Shown: one piece after another, positions 1 through 6,692 of the stretch
Layout of the letters: every line of letters starts with the position of its first letter
Numbering within the stretch: position 1 is the stretch's first letter
Origin: CAKRZE01 sp045617585
Lineage (GTDB): Bacteria; Bacillota; Clostridia; Oscillospirales; CAG-272
Reading direction: 5' to 3'
DNA: 13,728 nt
Assembly: GCA_045617585.1 (NCBI GenBank)
Contig: JAZLIW010000121.1
Location: 1 to 13,728 of the forward strand
The notes under the pieces: generated by a model
What the model was told of the DNA's origin: nothing
Database searches by the model: none
Seen by the model: only the letters and a program-made list of their open reading frames with translations
Translations under genes and position numbers: made by a program

Positions 1-128
1 TGAAGGTCAAGGCTTCCTCCGGTATCCGTACCTATGAGGACGCGCTCGCTCTCATCAACGCCGGTGCGGAACGCCTCGGCACCTCCGCCGGCGTCAAGAT
101 CCTCGAGGGCGCCGCAAAGCAGAACTGA
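1..128 (+). CDS. deoC: Deoxyribose-phosphate aldolase, C-terminal fragment (5' end outside window)
   Basis: Only the last 41 codons are present, read from base 3 to the TGA at 126-128. The fragment contains VKASSGIRTYEDAL and then AGAERLGTSAGVKIL. This matches the end of B. subtilis-type DeoC, where the Lys of VKAS is the proton-relay lysine and the GTSAG stretch helps form the phosphate site. DeoC is a cytosolic class I aldolase that cleaves 2-deoxyribose-5-phosphate to glyceraldehyde-3-phosphate and acetaldehyde. The Schiff-base lysine lies upstream of the window and cannot be checked. The next gene starts 39 nt downstream on the same strand with no terminator between, so deoC is probably part of the same operon as the mutarotase and kinase. 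The family call is secure; whether the full protein is intact is unknown. Confidence 0.9.
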   Translation, partial: KVKASSGIRTYEDALALINAGAERLGTSAGVKILEGAAKQN

Positions 129-167
129 ACGACAGGAAAGGGACGCTCAACCGAGCGGAATGAACGT

Positions 168-1103
168 ATGAAGGCTTATTTTTCCGAATACCGCGGCGCA
201 CGCGCGCTGGCGATCGATACCGGAAAGATCACCCTCCTCTTCCTCCCCGATCACGGCGGCAGACTGATCTCCCTGATCGACCGCCGGGGCAGGGAATGGA
301 TGGCATCCGAGACGGGAGAAACCTATCGCGGTCTGACGCTTGACTCCGTCTACATCGACGCCGACGTGTGCGGCATGGACGATATGTTCCCGACCATCGA
401 TCCGGAGGAGGCGCCCGTCCGGGGCGGCGTCCGGAACGGGGTCCTCTACAACGATCACGGCGAGGTCGCGCGCTCCCGTTACGGCATCGCGCGCCCGGAA
501 AATGATCAGCTCGATATGCATTTCACCTCCTCCCGCCTGCTTTACCGCTTCTCCAAGAACGTGACGGCGACCGAGGAGGGGGCTGCGCTGATCCACTACG
601 AGATCGAAAACCTCTCCGCCGAGCCCTTCCCCTGCCTGTACGCCGCGCACTGTATGCTGGCGTACGCGCCGGGCGCCGAGGTGCTTCTGCCCTTCCCCGA
701 GGGGGAGACGGTCGAGATGTGCTTCGACGAGGACGCGCAGTACGGCGTCCGGGGCGACCGCGTCCCGCTGACCCGTGCCATGCTGACCGCAGAGAATGAG
801 GGCGGGACCGGGAACGCCTACAAATTCTACTTCCCCGAAAAGACCCCGGTCGGCGAGATCCGCTACCGGGTCGGGGAATACGAGCTGGTCATGGAATACG
901 ACGCCGAAAAGCTCCCTTACGTCGGCGTCTGGATGAACAACGGCAGATTCAAGGATCATCCCTGCGTGACGCCCGAGCCCTGCTCGCTCCCCTTCGACAA
1001 GGTGAGCGAGGCGGAAAAACGCGGGCTCAGCGCCGTGATCCCGCCGCACGGCACGCTGGAATTCGATATCCGTCTCTCCGTTGAGGCGGTCCCGCAGGAC
1101 TGA
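168..1103 (+). CDS. Aldose 1-epimerase-like protein (galactose mutarotase fold), candidate deoxyribose mutarotase
   Basis: A 311-residue cytosolic protein of the aldose 1-epimerase family, which interconverts alpha and beta anomers of free sugars. The N-terminal HGGRLISLID region (29-38) is the usual first strand pair. His97 in the NDHGEV segment and His161 in LYAAHCMLAY fit the two catalytic-site histidines, and Glu270 in TPEPC fits the general base. The C-terminal IPPHGTLEFDIRL is typical. Its length is normal for the family. The ATG at 168 is preceded by a weak GAGCGGA site; the ATG at 160 hits a stop after three codons. It lies between deoC and a PfkB kinase, the company kept by the deoxyribose mutarotase DeoM of enteric bacteria. 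Deoxyribose as substrate is inferred from that context only; other pentoses or hexoses are possible. Confidence 0.82.
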   Translation: MKAYFSEYRGARALAIDTGKITLLFLPDHGGRLISLIDRRGREWMASETGETYRGLTLDSVYIDADVCGMDDMFPTIDPEEAPVRGGVRNGVLYNDHGEVARSRYGIARPENDQLDMHFTSSRLLYRFSKNVTATEEGAALIHYEIENLSAEPFPCLYAAHCMLAYAPGAEVLLPFPEGETVEMCFDEDAQYGVRGDRVPLTRAMLTAENEGGTGNAYKFYFPEKTPVGEIRYRVGEYELVMEYDAEKLPYVGVWMNNGRFKDHPCVTPEPCSLPFDKVSEAEKRGLSAVIPPHGTLEFDIRLSVEAVPQD

Positions 1104-1145
1104 CCCGATCCGAGGGAAGACCGAAGAGAAGAAAGGAAACAACAA

Positions 1146-2096
1146 ATGACGAACGAAAAAACCTGTAAGATCGTCGTGGTCGGCAGCTTCATCGTCGACC
1201 TCGCGGCGGTCACCCCCGCTTTCCCCAGAGACGGAGAAACGGTCGTCGGCGACCGGCTGAAGCTCGGTCCCGGCGGCAAGGGCTCCAATCAGGCGACTGC
1301 CGCGTCCCGCGCAGGCGGTGAGGTCATCATGGTGACCAAGACCGGGCGCGACACCTTCCGTTCCTTTGCCGAGGAGCATTACCGCAGAGAAAATATGACC
1401 GACAAGTACGTCTACGCCGACGAGAACGAGGACACCGGGACCGCGATCATCGAGGTCCACCGCACCTCCGCGGAGAACCGCATCATCGTCATGAAGGCGG
1501 CGAACGACTTCCTGACGCCCGCCGAGGTCGACGCGGCGGAGGAAGAATTCCGCACCTGCGACGCCGTTCTCCTCCAGCTGGAATCCAACTTCGACGCGAT
1601 CCGCGAGGCGATCGCGCTGGCGAAGAAACACGGCAAGCCGATCGTCATGAATCCCGCGCCCGCGCAGAAGGTGCCGGAGGGCTTCTTCGACGGGATCGAC
1701 TACTTCACGCCCAACGAGACCGAGGCGGAGTTCTTCTCCGGCATCGTCGTGAAGGACGAGGAGAGCGCGTACGCCGCGGGCAGAAAGATGATCGCCGAGC
1801 AGAACGTCGGCTGCGTCATCATCACCCTCGGCAAAAAGGGCGCCGCCGTCGTCATGAAGGACCGCGAGATGGTGGTCCCCACGACCGACCTGAAGCCGAT
1901 CGACACGACGGGCGCCGGCGACGCCTTCAACGGCGGTCTGACCGTGGCGCTTGCCGAAAAGAGAGAGATCGAGGACGCCGTGAAGTTCGCGAACTGCGTC
2001 GCCTCCATCTCGGTGACCCGCCTCGGCTCCTCTCCCGCCATGCCGCACCGCGATGAGGTGGAAGAGCTCTACGCCCGCTTCTACGGGAAAAGATAA
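1146..2096 (+). CDS. Ribokinase-family (PfkB) sugar kinase, candidate deoxyribokinase (RbsK/DeoK)
   Basis: A 316-residue PfkB-family kinase of normal ribokinase length, which would use ATP to phosphorylate a pentose at C5. The sugar-binding motif GPGGKGSNQA is at 41-50, TPNETEAE at 188-195, and the anion-hole/catalytic motif DTTGAGDAFNGG at 253-264, with Asp259 as the base. At the N-terminus it reads GSFIVDL. The position that is Asn14 in E. coli RbsK (GSINAD) and Met10 in Salmonella DeoK (GSNMVD) is Ile16 here, a hydrophobic residue as in DeoK. With deoC and a mutarotase directly upstream this favours 2-deoxyribose over ribose, but only by inference. The ATG follows an AAAGGA site. The next gene starts 19 nt after the stop, so the two are almost certainly co-transcribed. 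Confidence 0.88.
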   Translation: MTNEKTCKIVVVGSFIVDLAAVTPAFPRDGETVVGDRLKLGPGGKGSNQATAASRAGGEVIMVTKTGRDTFRSFAEEHYRRENMTDKYVYADENEDTGTAIIEVHRTSAENRIIVMKAANDFLTPAEVDAAEEEFRTCDAVLLQLESNFDAIREAIALAKKHGKPIVMNPAPAQKVPEGFFDGIDYFTPNETEAEFFSGIVVKDEESAYAAGRKMIAEQNVGCVIITLGKKGAAVVMKDREMVVPTTDLKPIDTTGAGDAFNGGLTVALAEKREIEDAVKFANCVASISVTRLGSSPAMPHRDEVEELYARFYGKR

Positions 2097-2115
2097 GAGA
2101 GGACGGAAAAACGAT

Positions 2116-3174
2116 ATGGAAATGAAAGCGATCACGGTCCTCGGACAGGACGATATCGTGATGCGGAACGAGCCCGTGCGGGAGCTGGAGCCCGACGAGT
2201 GCCTCTGCCGCGTGGTCTATACCGGCGTCTGCGGTACCGACCTTGCCATCTACGCCGGGACGACGACCTTCGTCACCTCCGGCGCGATCAAATATCCGGT
2301 CCGCATCGGTCACGAGTGGTCCGGCTACGTCGTGAAGACCGGAAAGGACGTCACGCTCTTCAAGGAGGGCGACCGCGTCGTCTCCGAGACCGCCGTTGCC
2401 TGCCGCAAGTGCGCGGATTGCGCGAAGGGCGACTTTGCCAACTGCAGGCATACCCGCTCGGTCGGCACGATCGACGCGTGGGACGGCTCCTACGCGGAAT
2501 ACGTGATCTTCCCCGAGAGCCATCTTTACCATCTGCCCGATGAGATCAGCTACGAGCAGGGCGCGATGATCGAGCCGCTGCAGATCGCCTACGCGGGCAT
2601 GAGAAAGTTCACGATCACGTCCGACTCGGTCGTTGCCGTCATCGGCACCGGCCCGATCGGGATGTGCTGCGTCGCGCTCGCCAAGGCGATGGGCGCGAAG
2701 CAGATCATCATGATCGGCAGGACCGACTTCAAGCTGGACGTCGCGAAGAAGATGGGCGCGACCGACACGATCAACATCCGCAGCGTCGACGCCGTGGAGG
2801 AGCTGATGCGCATCACCGGCGGGCACGGCGCGGACTGCGTCGCGGAGACGTCGGGCGCGGATTCCACCGTGCAGCAGTGCATCTCGATCGCCGCCAAGCG
2901 CGCGTACGTCGTGCTGCTCGGCTTCTACGAGACGAAGATCGACGGGCTGGATCTCTCCGACGCGATCTTCAAGGAGCTTACCTTCCGCGGCATCATGGGC
3001 GAGTGGAAGCTCGTCCCGCAGATCATCGATTACATCATGGAGTCCGGGCTCACCACCATGCCGATGGTCACCCGCACGATCGGGTTCGACGACTGCGTCG
3101 ACTATTTCAAGAACCACAGGACGACCCATAAGGTCGATATCAAAACGCTCGTGCGCATCACGGACGTCAAATAA
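2116..3174 (+). CDS. Zinc-dependent medium-chain alcohol/polyol dehydrogenase
   Basis: A 352-residue member of the medium-chain dehydrogenase superfamily (sorbitol/threonine/butanediol dehydrogenase branch). Catalytic-zinc ligands fit Cys39 (GVCGTD), His66-Glu67 (IGHEWSG) and Glu153 (IEPLQ). The structural zinc is held by Cys96, Cys99, Cys102 and Cys110 with the standard C-x2-C-x2-C-x7-C spacing. The dinucleotide fold carries GTGPIG at 177-182. The acidic residue that usually selects NAD at the end of the second strand is absent; the sequence is IGRTD (200-204), more like NADP-dependent enzymes. The start at 2116 was chosen over the in-frame ATG at 2053, which lies inside the kinase gene, and it follows an AGAGGA site. 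The substrate is unknown: 2,3-butanediol/acetoin, a sugar or polyol, or an aldehyde are all possible from context. Confidence 0.87.
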   Translation: MEMKAITVLGQDDIVMRNEPVRELEPDECLCRVVYTGVCGTDLAIYAGTTTFVTSGAIKYPVRIGHEWSGYVVKTGKDVTLFKEGDRVVSETAVACRKCADCAKGDFANCRHTRSVGTIDAWDGSYAEYVIFPESHLYHLPDEISYEQGAMIEPLQIAYAGMRKFTITSDSVVAVIGTGPIGMCCVALAKAMGAKQIIMIGRTDFKLDVAKKMGATDTINIRSVDAVEELMRITGGHGADCVAETSGADSTVQQCISIAAKRAYVVLLGFYETKIDGLDLSDAIFKELTFRGIMGEWKLVPQIIDYIMESGLTTMPMVTRTIGFDDCVDYFKNHRTTHKVDIKTLVRITDVK

Positions 3175-3191
3175 GAAACGAGGTTAATATC

Positions 3192-4559
3192 ATGACGAAC
3201 GAAGAAATCATGAAGGGCTTTATCGACAGAGCCCGCGCCGCGCAGAAGAAATTCGTCGCGGAATTCGATCAGGAGCGCACCGACGCGTGCGTCAGAGCCA
3301 TCGCGAAGGTCGTTTACGACAACGCAGAGATGCTCGCGAAGATGGCGGTCGAGGAGACCCGCATGGGCGTCTATGAGGACAAGATCAACAAGAACCGCGG
3401 CAAGGCAAAGGTCATCTGGAACTCCCTGAAGGGCGTCCGTTCGATGGGCATCATCTCCGAGAACGAGGAGACCGGCATCATCGAGATCGCGCGTCCGGTC
3501 GGCGTCGTCGGCGCCGTCACGCCCTGCACCAACCCGATCGTCACCCCGATGTGCAACTCCATGTTCGCCCTCAAGGGTCAGAACGCGATCATCATCGGGC
3601 CGCATCCGCGCGCAAAGAAGTGCAATCTCGTCGTCGTCAACATGATGCGTGCCGAGCTGGAAAAGCTGGGCGCGCCCGCCGACCTGATCCAGACGATGGA
3701 GGAGCCCTCCGTCGAGCTTTCCGCCCTGCTCATGAAGTCGGTCGACGTGGTCGTCGCCACCGGCGGTATGCCGATGGTCCGCTCCGCGTATTCCTCCGGC
3801 AAGCCGGCGTACGGCGTCGGTCAGGGCAACGTCCAGTGCGTGATCGACCGCGGCGTCGATATCGCCGTTACGGTCCCGAAGATCGTTGCCGGCCGTATCT
3901 TCGATAACGGCATCATCTGCTCCGGTGAGCAGACCGCGATCTGCCCGAAGGAGAACTACGACGCCATCATGGCGGAATTCGTGAAGAACGGCGCGTACTA
4001 CACCGAGGACGAGGCGGAGCGCGCGCGTCTGACCGAGGCGCTGTTCCCGAACGGCGTGATGAACAAGAATCTCGTCGGTCAGTCGGTGAAGAAGGTCGCC
4101 GAGGCTGCCGGCATCGAGATCCCCGAGGGGACCAGGGTCATCGTCGTCAAGGCGGACGGCTGCGGCAGGGCGTCCCTGCTCGCCAAGGAAAAGATGTGCC
4201 CCGTCATCGCCTCCTACGCGTACGACACCTTCGAGGAAGGCATCGCGATCGCGCAGGCGAACCTCGACTGCGAGGGCAAGGGACATTCCGTCTCCCTGCA
4301 CACGAACGATATCGACCACGCGAGATACGCCGGTGAAAAGCTGGAGGTCGCGCGCGTGCTCGTCAATCAGATCTGCTCCACGATGAATGGCGGCGCGCTG
4401 ACCAACAGCCTGACGCCCACCACCACCCTCGGCTGCTGCTCCTGGGGCAACAACAGTATCTCCGAGAACTTCTCCCACAAATTCCTCCTCAATATCATCC
4501 GCGTCGCGTATCCCAAGAAGAACGCGAAGGTCCCGACCGACGAGGAGATCTGGGGCTGA
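3192..4559 (+). CDS. CoA-acylating aldehyde dehydrogenase (AdhE-N/acetaldehyde dehydrogenase type)
   Basis: A 455-residue aldehyde dehydrogenase similar along its whole length to the N-terminal half of AdhE. It would oxidise a short aldehyde with NAD and CoA to acyl-CoA, or run in reverse. Matching blocks are PVGVVGAVTPCTNP (102-115), PHPRAKKC (137-144), SSGKPAYGVGQGN (201-213) and the catalytic block FDNGIICSGEQ with Cys243. The C-terminal LGCCSWGNNSISEN is the AdhE-type ending. The iron-alcohol-dehydrogenase half of AdhE is absent. There is no N-terminal extension of the kind that targets PduP/EutE to microcompartments, so it is probably free in the cytosol. It starts 17 nt after the zinc dehydrogenase. 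Acetaldehyde from DeoC, or from an acetoin-cleaving complex, is the likely substrate; glycolaldehyde or sulfoacetaldehyde cannot be excluded. Confidence 0.88.
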   Translation: MTNEEIMKGFIDRARAAQKKFVAEFDQERTDACVRAIAKVVYDNAEMLAKMAVEETRMGVYEDKINKNRGKAKVIWNSLKGVRSMGIISENEETGIIEIARPVGVVGAVTPCTNPIVTPMCNSMFALKGQNAIIIGPHPRAKKCNLVVVNMMRAELEKLGAPADLIQTMEEPSVELSALLMKSVDVVVATGGMPMVRSAYSSGKPAYGVGQGNVQCVIDRGVDIAVTVPKIVAGRIFDNGIICSGEQTAICPKENYDAIMAEFVKNGAYYTEDEAERARLTEALFPNGVMNKNLVGQSVKKVAEAAGIEIPEGTRVIVVKADGCGRASLLAKEKMCPVIASYAYDTFEEGIAIAQANLDCEGKGHSVSLHTNDIDHARYAGEKLEVARVLVNQICSTMNGGALTNSLTPTTTLGCCSWGNNSISENFSHKFLLNIIRVAYPKKNAKVPTDEEIWG

Positions 4560-4560
4560 T

Positions 4561-4621
4561 ACGATCGCCGTTCCGGACGGGACCGTGCGCTGAAACGGTC
4601 CGTCCGGTGCGGTCGTTTTCT
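4561..4621 (+). terminator. Long hairpin with short T-run between the aldehyde dehydrogenase and ligase genes
   Basis: Directly after the aldehyde dehydrogenase stop an 8-bp outer stem (ACGATCGC 4561-4568 with GCGGTCGT 4609-4616, one G-T pair) encloses a 13-bp inner stem (CCGGACGG/ACCGT 4573-4586 with ACGGTCCGTCCGG 4595-4607). The inner stem has one bulged G at 4581. A short TTTT run overlaps the outer 3' arm. It looks like an intrinsic terminator or partial attenuator. I see no convincing promoter between it and the next start at 4657, so read-through or a processed transcript is likely. Confidence 0.65.
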
Positions 4622-4656
4622 CCCGAAATCAATGACAGAAAGAAAAGGATCATACG

Positions 4657-5790
4657 ATGGATCTGATGGAATATAAAGCGAGAGAGCTCTTCGTCAAATA
4701 CGGTCTCCCCTCCGGCGTCGGCGTCGTCGGGGACAGCGTGGAAGAGATCCTCGCGGAAAAAGAGAAGATCACCTATCCCGCGGTCGTCAAGGCGCAGGTC
4801 GCCGTCGGCGGACGCGGCAAGGCGGGCGGCATCAAATTCGCGGAGAACGAGGAAGAGCTCGTTTCCGCCTGCCGCGCGATCTTCGGCATGGATATCAAGG
4901 GCCACACCGTGAAGAAGATCATGGTCAAGCCCAAGGACGAGATCGGCAGGGAGCTGTATCTCTCGATCACGCTCGACCGCGGCGCGCGCCGTCCGGTCAT
5001 CCTGTTCTGCCCGGAGGGCGGCATGGAGATCGAGGCGCATCCCGAGAAGGTCATCAGGTATCCCGTGGACCCGACGAGAGGCGTGCCGGATTACGCGGCG
5101 CGGTACCTCGCGGGCAAGGCGGGGCTGAACAACGATCAGTTCAAAGAACTCGCGGCGCTTCTGACGAAGCTCTACCGGCTCTTCCGTGAATACGACTGTA
5201 TGCTCTGCGAGATCAACCCGCTCGCGATCGACGCGGAGGGGCATCTGCTCTGCCTTGACGGCAAGGTCTCGATCGACGATTCCGCGCTCAAGCGTCTGCC
5301 CGATATGGCGGAGTACGCGAAGAGCGCGCCGAAGGAGGCGCTCGTGGAGGAGGCGGAGAGCTTCAACTTCCTGCTCATCCCCTGCAATCAGGCGGGCAAC
5401 ATCGGCATCATGTCGAACGGGTCCGGGATGCTCATGTCCTGCATGGACGCGCTGGCGAAGCGCGGCATGACCACCCGCACGACGCTCGACCTCGGCGGCG
5501 GCGCGACCGCGGAACGGATCAAGGAGGCAGTGCGCATCCTGCTTTCCGACCCGAAGATCGAGTATCTCTTCATCAACATTTTCGGCGGCATCACCCGCTG
5601 CGACGAGGTCGCGGGCGGCATCCGCATGGCAAAGGAACTGTACGGGATCCGTCAGCCCATGGTCATCCGCTTCGAGGGGACCAACAAGGACAAGGGTCTG
5701 GAAATCATCAGCGGTCTGGAAGGCGTGACCTACGTGGACGGACTGCTCGCGGGCGTGGAGGTACTGGCTAATGAGCATTCTCGTCAATAA
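4657..5790 (+). CDS. sucC: Succinyl-CoA-synthetase-family acyl-CoA ligase, beta subunit (SucC-like, ADP-forming type)
   Basis: A 377-residue beta subunit with the ATP-grasp fold. It begins MDLMEYKARELF like SucC, carries the nucleotide loop GGRGKAGG at 51-58, the EINPLAI metal-binding strand, GGGATAERI, and the NIFGGITRCDE loop, which in succinyl-CoA synthetase contacts the substrate carboxylate. With the alpha subunit it catalyses reversible acyl-CoA + ADP + Pi = acid + CoA + ATP in the cytosol. Thr in the GGITRCD loop, where E. coli has Val, also occurs in archaeal SucC, so the beta subunit alone does not exclude succinate. The ATG follows an AAAGGA site. The 3' end overlaps the alpha gene by 20 nt, indicating coupled translation. 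The neighbours suggest acetyl-CoA or another short acyl-CoA as substrate. Confidence 0.9.
   Translation: MDLMEYKARELFVKYGLPSGVGVVGDSVEEILAEKEKITYPAVVKAQVAVGGRGKAGGIKFAENEEELVSACRAIFGMDIKGHTVKKIMVKPKDEIGRELYLSITLDRGARRPVILFCPEGGMEIEAHPEKVIRYPVDPTRGVPDYAARYLAGKAGLNNDQFKELAALLTKLYRLFREYDCMLCEINPLAIDAEGHLLCLDGKVSIDDSALKRLPDMAEYAKSAPKEALVEEAESFNFLLIPCNQAGNIGIMSNGSGMLMSCMDALAKRGMTTRTTLDLGGGATAERIKEAVRILLSDPKIEYLFINIFGGITRCDEVAGGIRMAKELYGIRQPMVIRFEGTNKDKGLEIISGLEGVTYVDGLLAGVEVLANEHSRQ
5757..5762 (+). promoter_or_regulatory. Shine-Dalgarno site for the ligase alpha subunit, inside the beta gene
   Basis: GGAGGT lies 8 nt before the ATG at 5771, within the last codons of the beta gene. It fixes the alpha-subunit start and the 20-nt gene overlap, and is the strongest ribosome site in this operon apart from that of the cupin. 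Confidence 0.8.
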
Positions 5791-6646
5791 GGACACGAAG
5801 CTGATCGTTCAGGGCATCACCGGACGGGAGGGCACCTTCCATACCGAGCAGATGCTCGCCTACGGCACGAACGTCGTCGCGGGCGTGACCCCGGGCAAGG
5901 GCGGACAGACCGTCCTCGGCGTCCCGGTCTACAACACCGTGAAGGAAGCCGTCGAGGCGACCGGCGCGAACGCGTCTGTCGTCTTCGTCCCCGCCATGTT
6001 CACGAAGGCGTCCGCGCTCGAGGCCATCGACGCGGGGCTGAAGCTGGTCATGACGATCGCCGAGCACGTTCCGGTGCAGGATATGATGATGGTCTCCGAG
6101 GCCGCGCGTGCCGCGGGCTGCACGGTCATCGGACCGAACTCCTTCGGCGTCATCTCCCCCGGGGAGAGCAAGGCGGGCTTCATGGCGCACCGCATCTTCA
6201 GGGAGGGTCACGTCGGGCTGATGTCCCGTTCCGCGACCAACTGCTACGAGACCGTGTTCCTGCTCACGAACGAGGGCATCGGTCAGTCCACCTGCGTCGG
6301 CATCGGCGGCGATATGATCCCGGGCTCCACCTTCTCGGATATCATGCCGCTCTTCGAGGCGGACCCCGAGACCGAGGTCGTCGTCATGATCGGTGAGATC
6401 GGCGGCTCCGACGAGGAAAAGGTCGCCGAATACATCAAAGCGCACGTGACCAAGCCGGTCGTCGCGCTGATCGCCGGCAAGAACGCCCCGAAGGGACGCT
6501 CGATGGGCCACGCGGGCGCGATCGTCGCCGCGGACGGCACCGGCTCCGCCGACCACAAGGAAAAGGCGCTGCGCGCCGCCGGCGTCCATATTGCCGATAC
6601 CACGACCGACGTCGTCCGGGTCGTCAGGGAACTTCTTGCCAGATAA
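5771..6646 (+). CDS. sucD: Succinyl-CoA-synthetase-family acyl-CoA ligase, alpha subunit (SucD-like, altered substrate motifs)
   Basis: A 291-residue alpha subunit collinear with E. coli SucD. It has the CoA-binding VTPGKGG (39-45), the phosphohistidine motif MGHAGA with His247, and MIGEIGG with Glu209, so phosphoryl transfer should work. Two motifs that line the acyl/CoA-thiol pocket differ from true succinyl-CoA synthetase: GPNCPGV is GPNSFGV here (Ser124-Phe125), and SRSGTLTYE is SRSATNCYE (152-160). I therefore read it as an ADP-forming acyl-CoA ligase of the SucCD family whose substrate is probably not succinate. Acetate/acetyl-CoA is favoured by the adjacent acylating aldehyde dehydrogenase and the acetoin-type complex. 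A related pairing with an acylating aldehyde dehydrogenase is, to my recollection, used for sulfoacetate in Bilophila. The substrate remains unproven. Confidence 0.88.
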   Translation: MSILVNKDTKLIVQGITGREGTFHTEQMLAYGTNVVAGVTPGKGGQTVLGVPVYNTVKEAVEATGANASVVFVPAMFTKASALEAIDAGLKLVMTIAEHVPVQDMMMVSEAARAAGCTVIGPNSFGVISPGESKAGFMAHRIFREGHVGLMSRSATNCYETVFLLTNEGIGQSTCVGIGGDMIPGSTFSDIMPLFEADPETEVVVMIGEIGGSDEEKVAEYIKAHVTKPVVALIAGKNAPKGRSMGHAGAIVAADGTGSADHKEKALRAAGVHIADTTTDVVRVVRELLAR

Positions 6647-6692
6647 TCAAAACCTTCTTTTCAGGGAATCAAACGAAAGGAAAAGAACGATC

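Noticed and set aside
1..2096. Sulfoquinovose (sulfo-EMP) pathway, which also uses a mutarotase, a PfkB kinase and a DeoC-fold aldolase
   Set aside because: The aldolase tail matches true DeoC rather than the YihT/LacD branch, and no sulfoquinovosidase, isomerase or sulfolactaldehyde enzyme is in view.
2053..2115. Longer N-terminus for the zinc dehydrogenase
   Set aside because: The extra 21 residues overlap the kinase end and are unlike the family; the ATG at 2116 has a proper ribosome site and the expected MKAITV-type start.
147..2135. 662-codon minus-strand open frame opposite the mutarotase and kinase genes
   Set aside because: Same cause: low-complexity Arg/Asp/Val/Leu-rich translation spanning two real genes and their spacer.
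3192..6646. Bacterial microcompartment (Pdu/Eut-like) locus
   Set aside because: No shell protein genes, and the aldehyde dehydrogenase lacks an encapsulation peptide extension.
6591..6692. Longer N-terminus for E1alpha
   Set aside because: The extension overlaps the ligase alpha gene and is not family-like; the ATG at 6693 has its own ribosome site.
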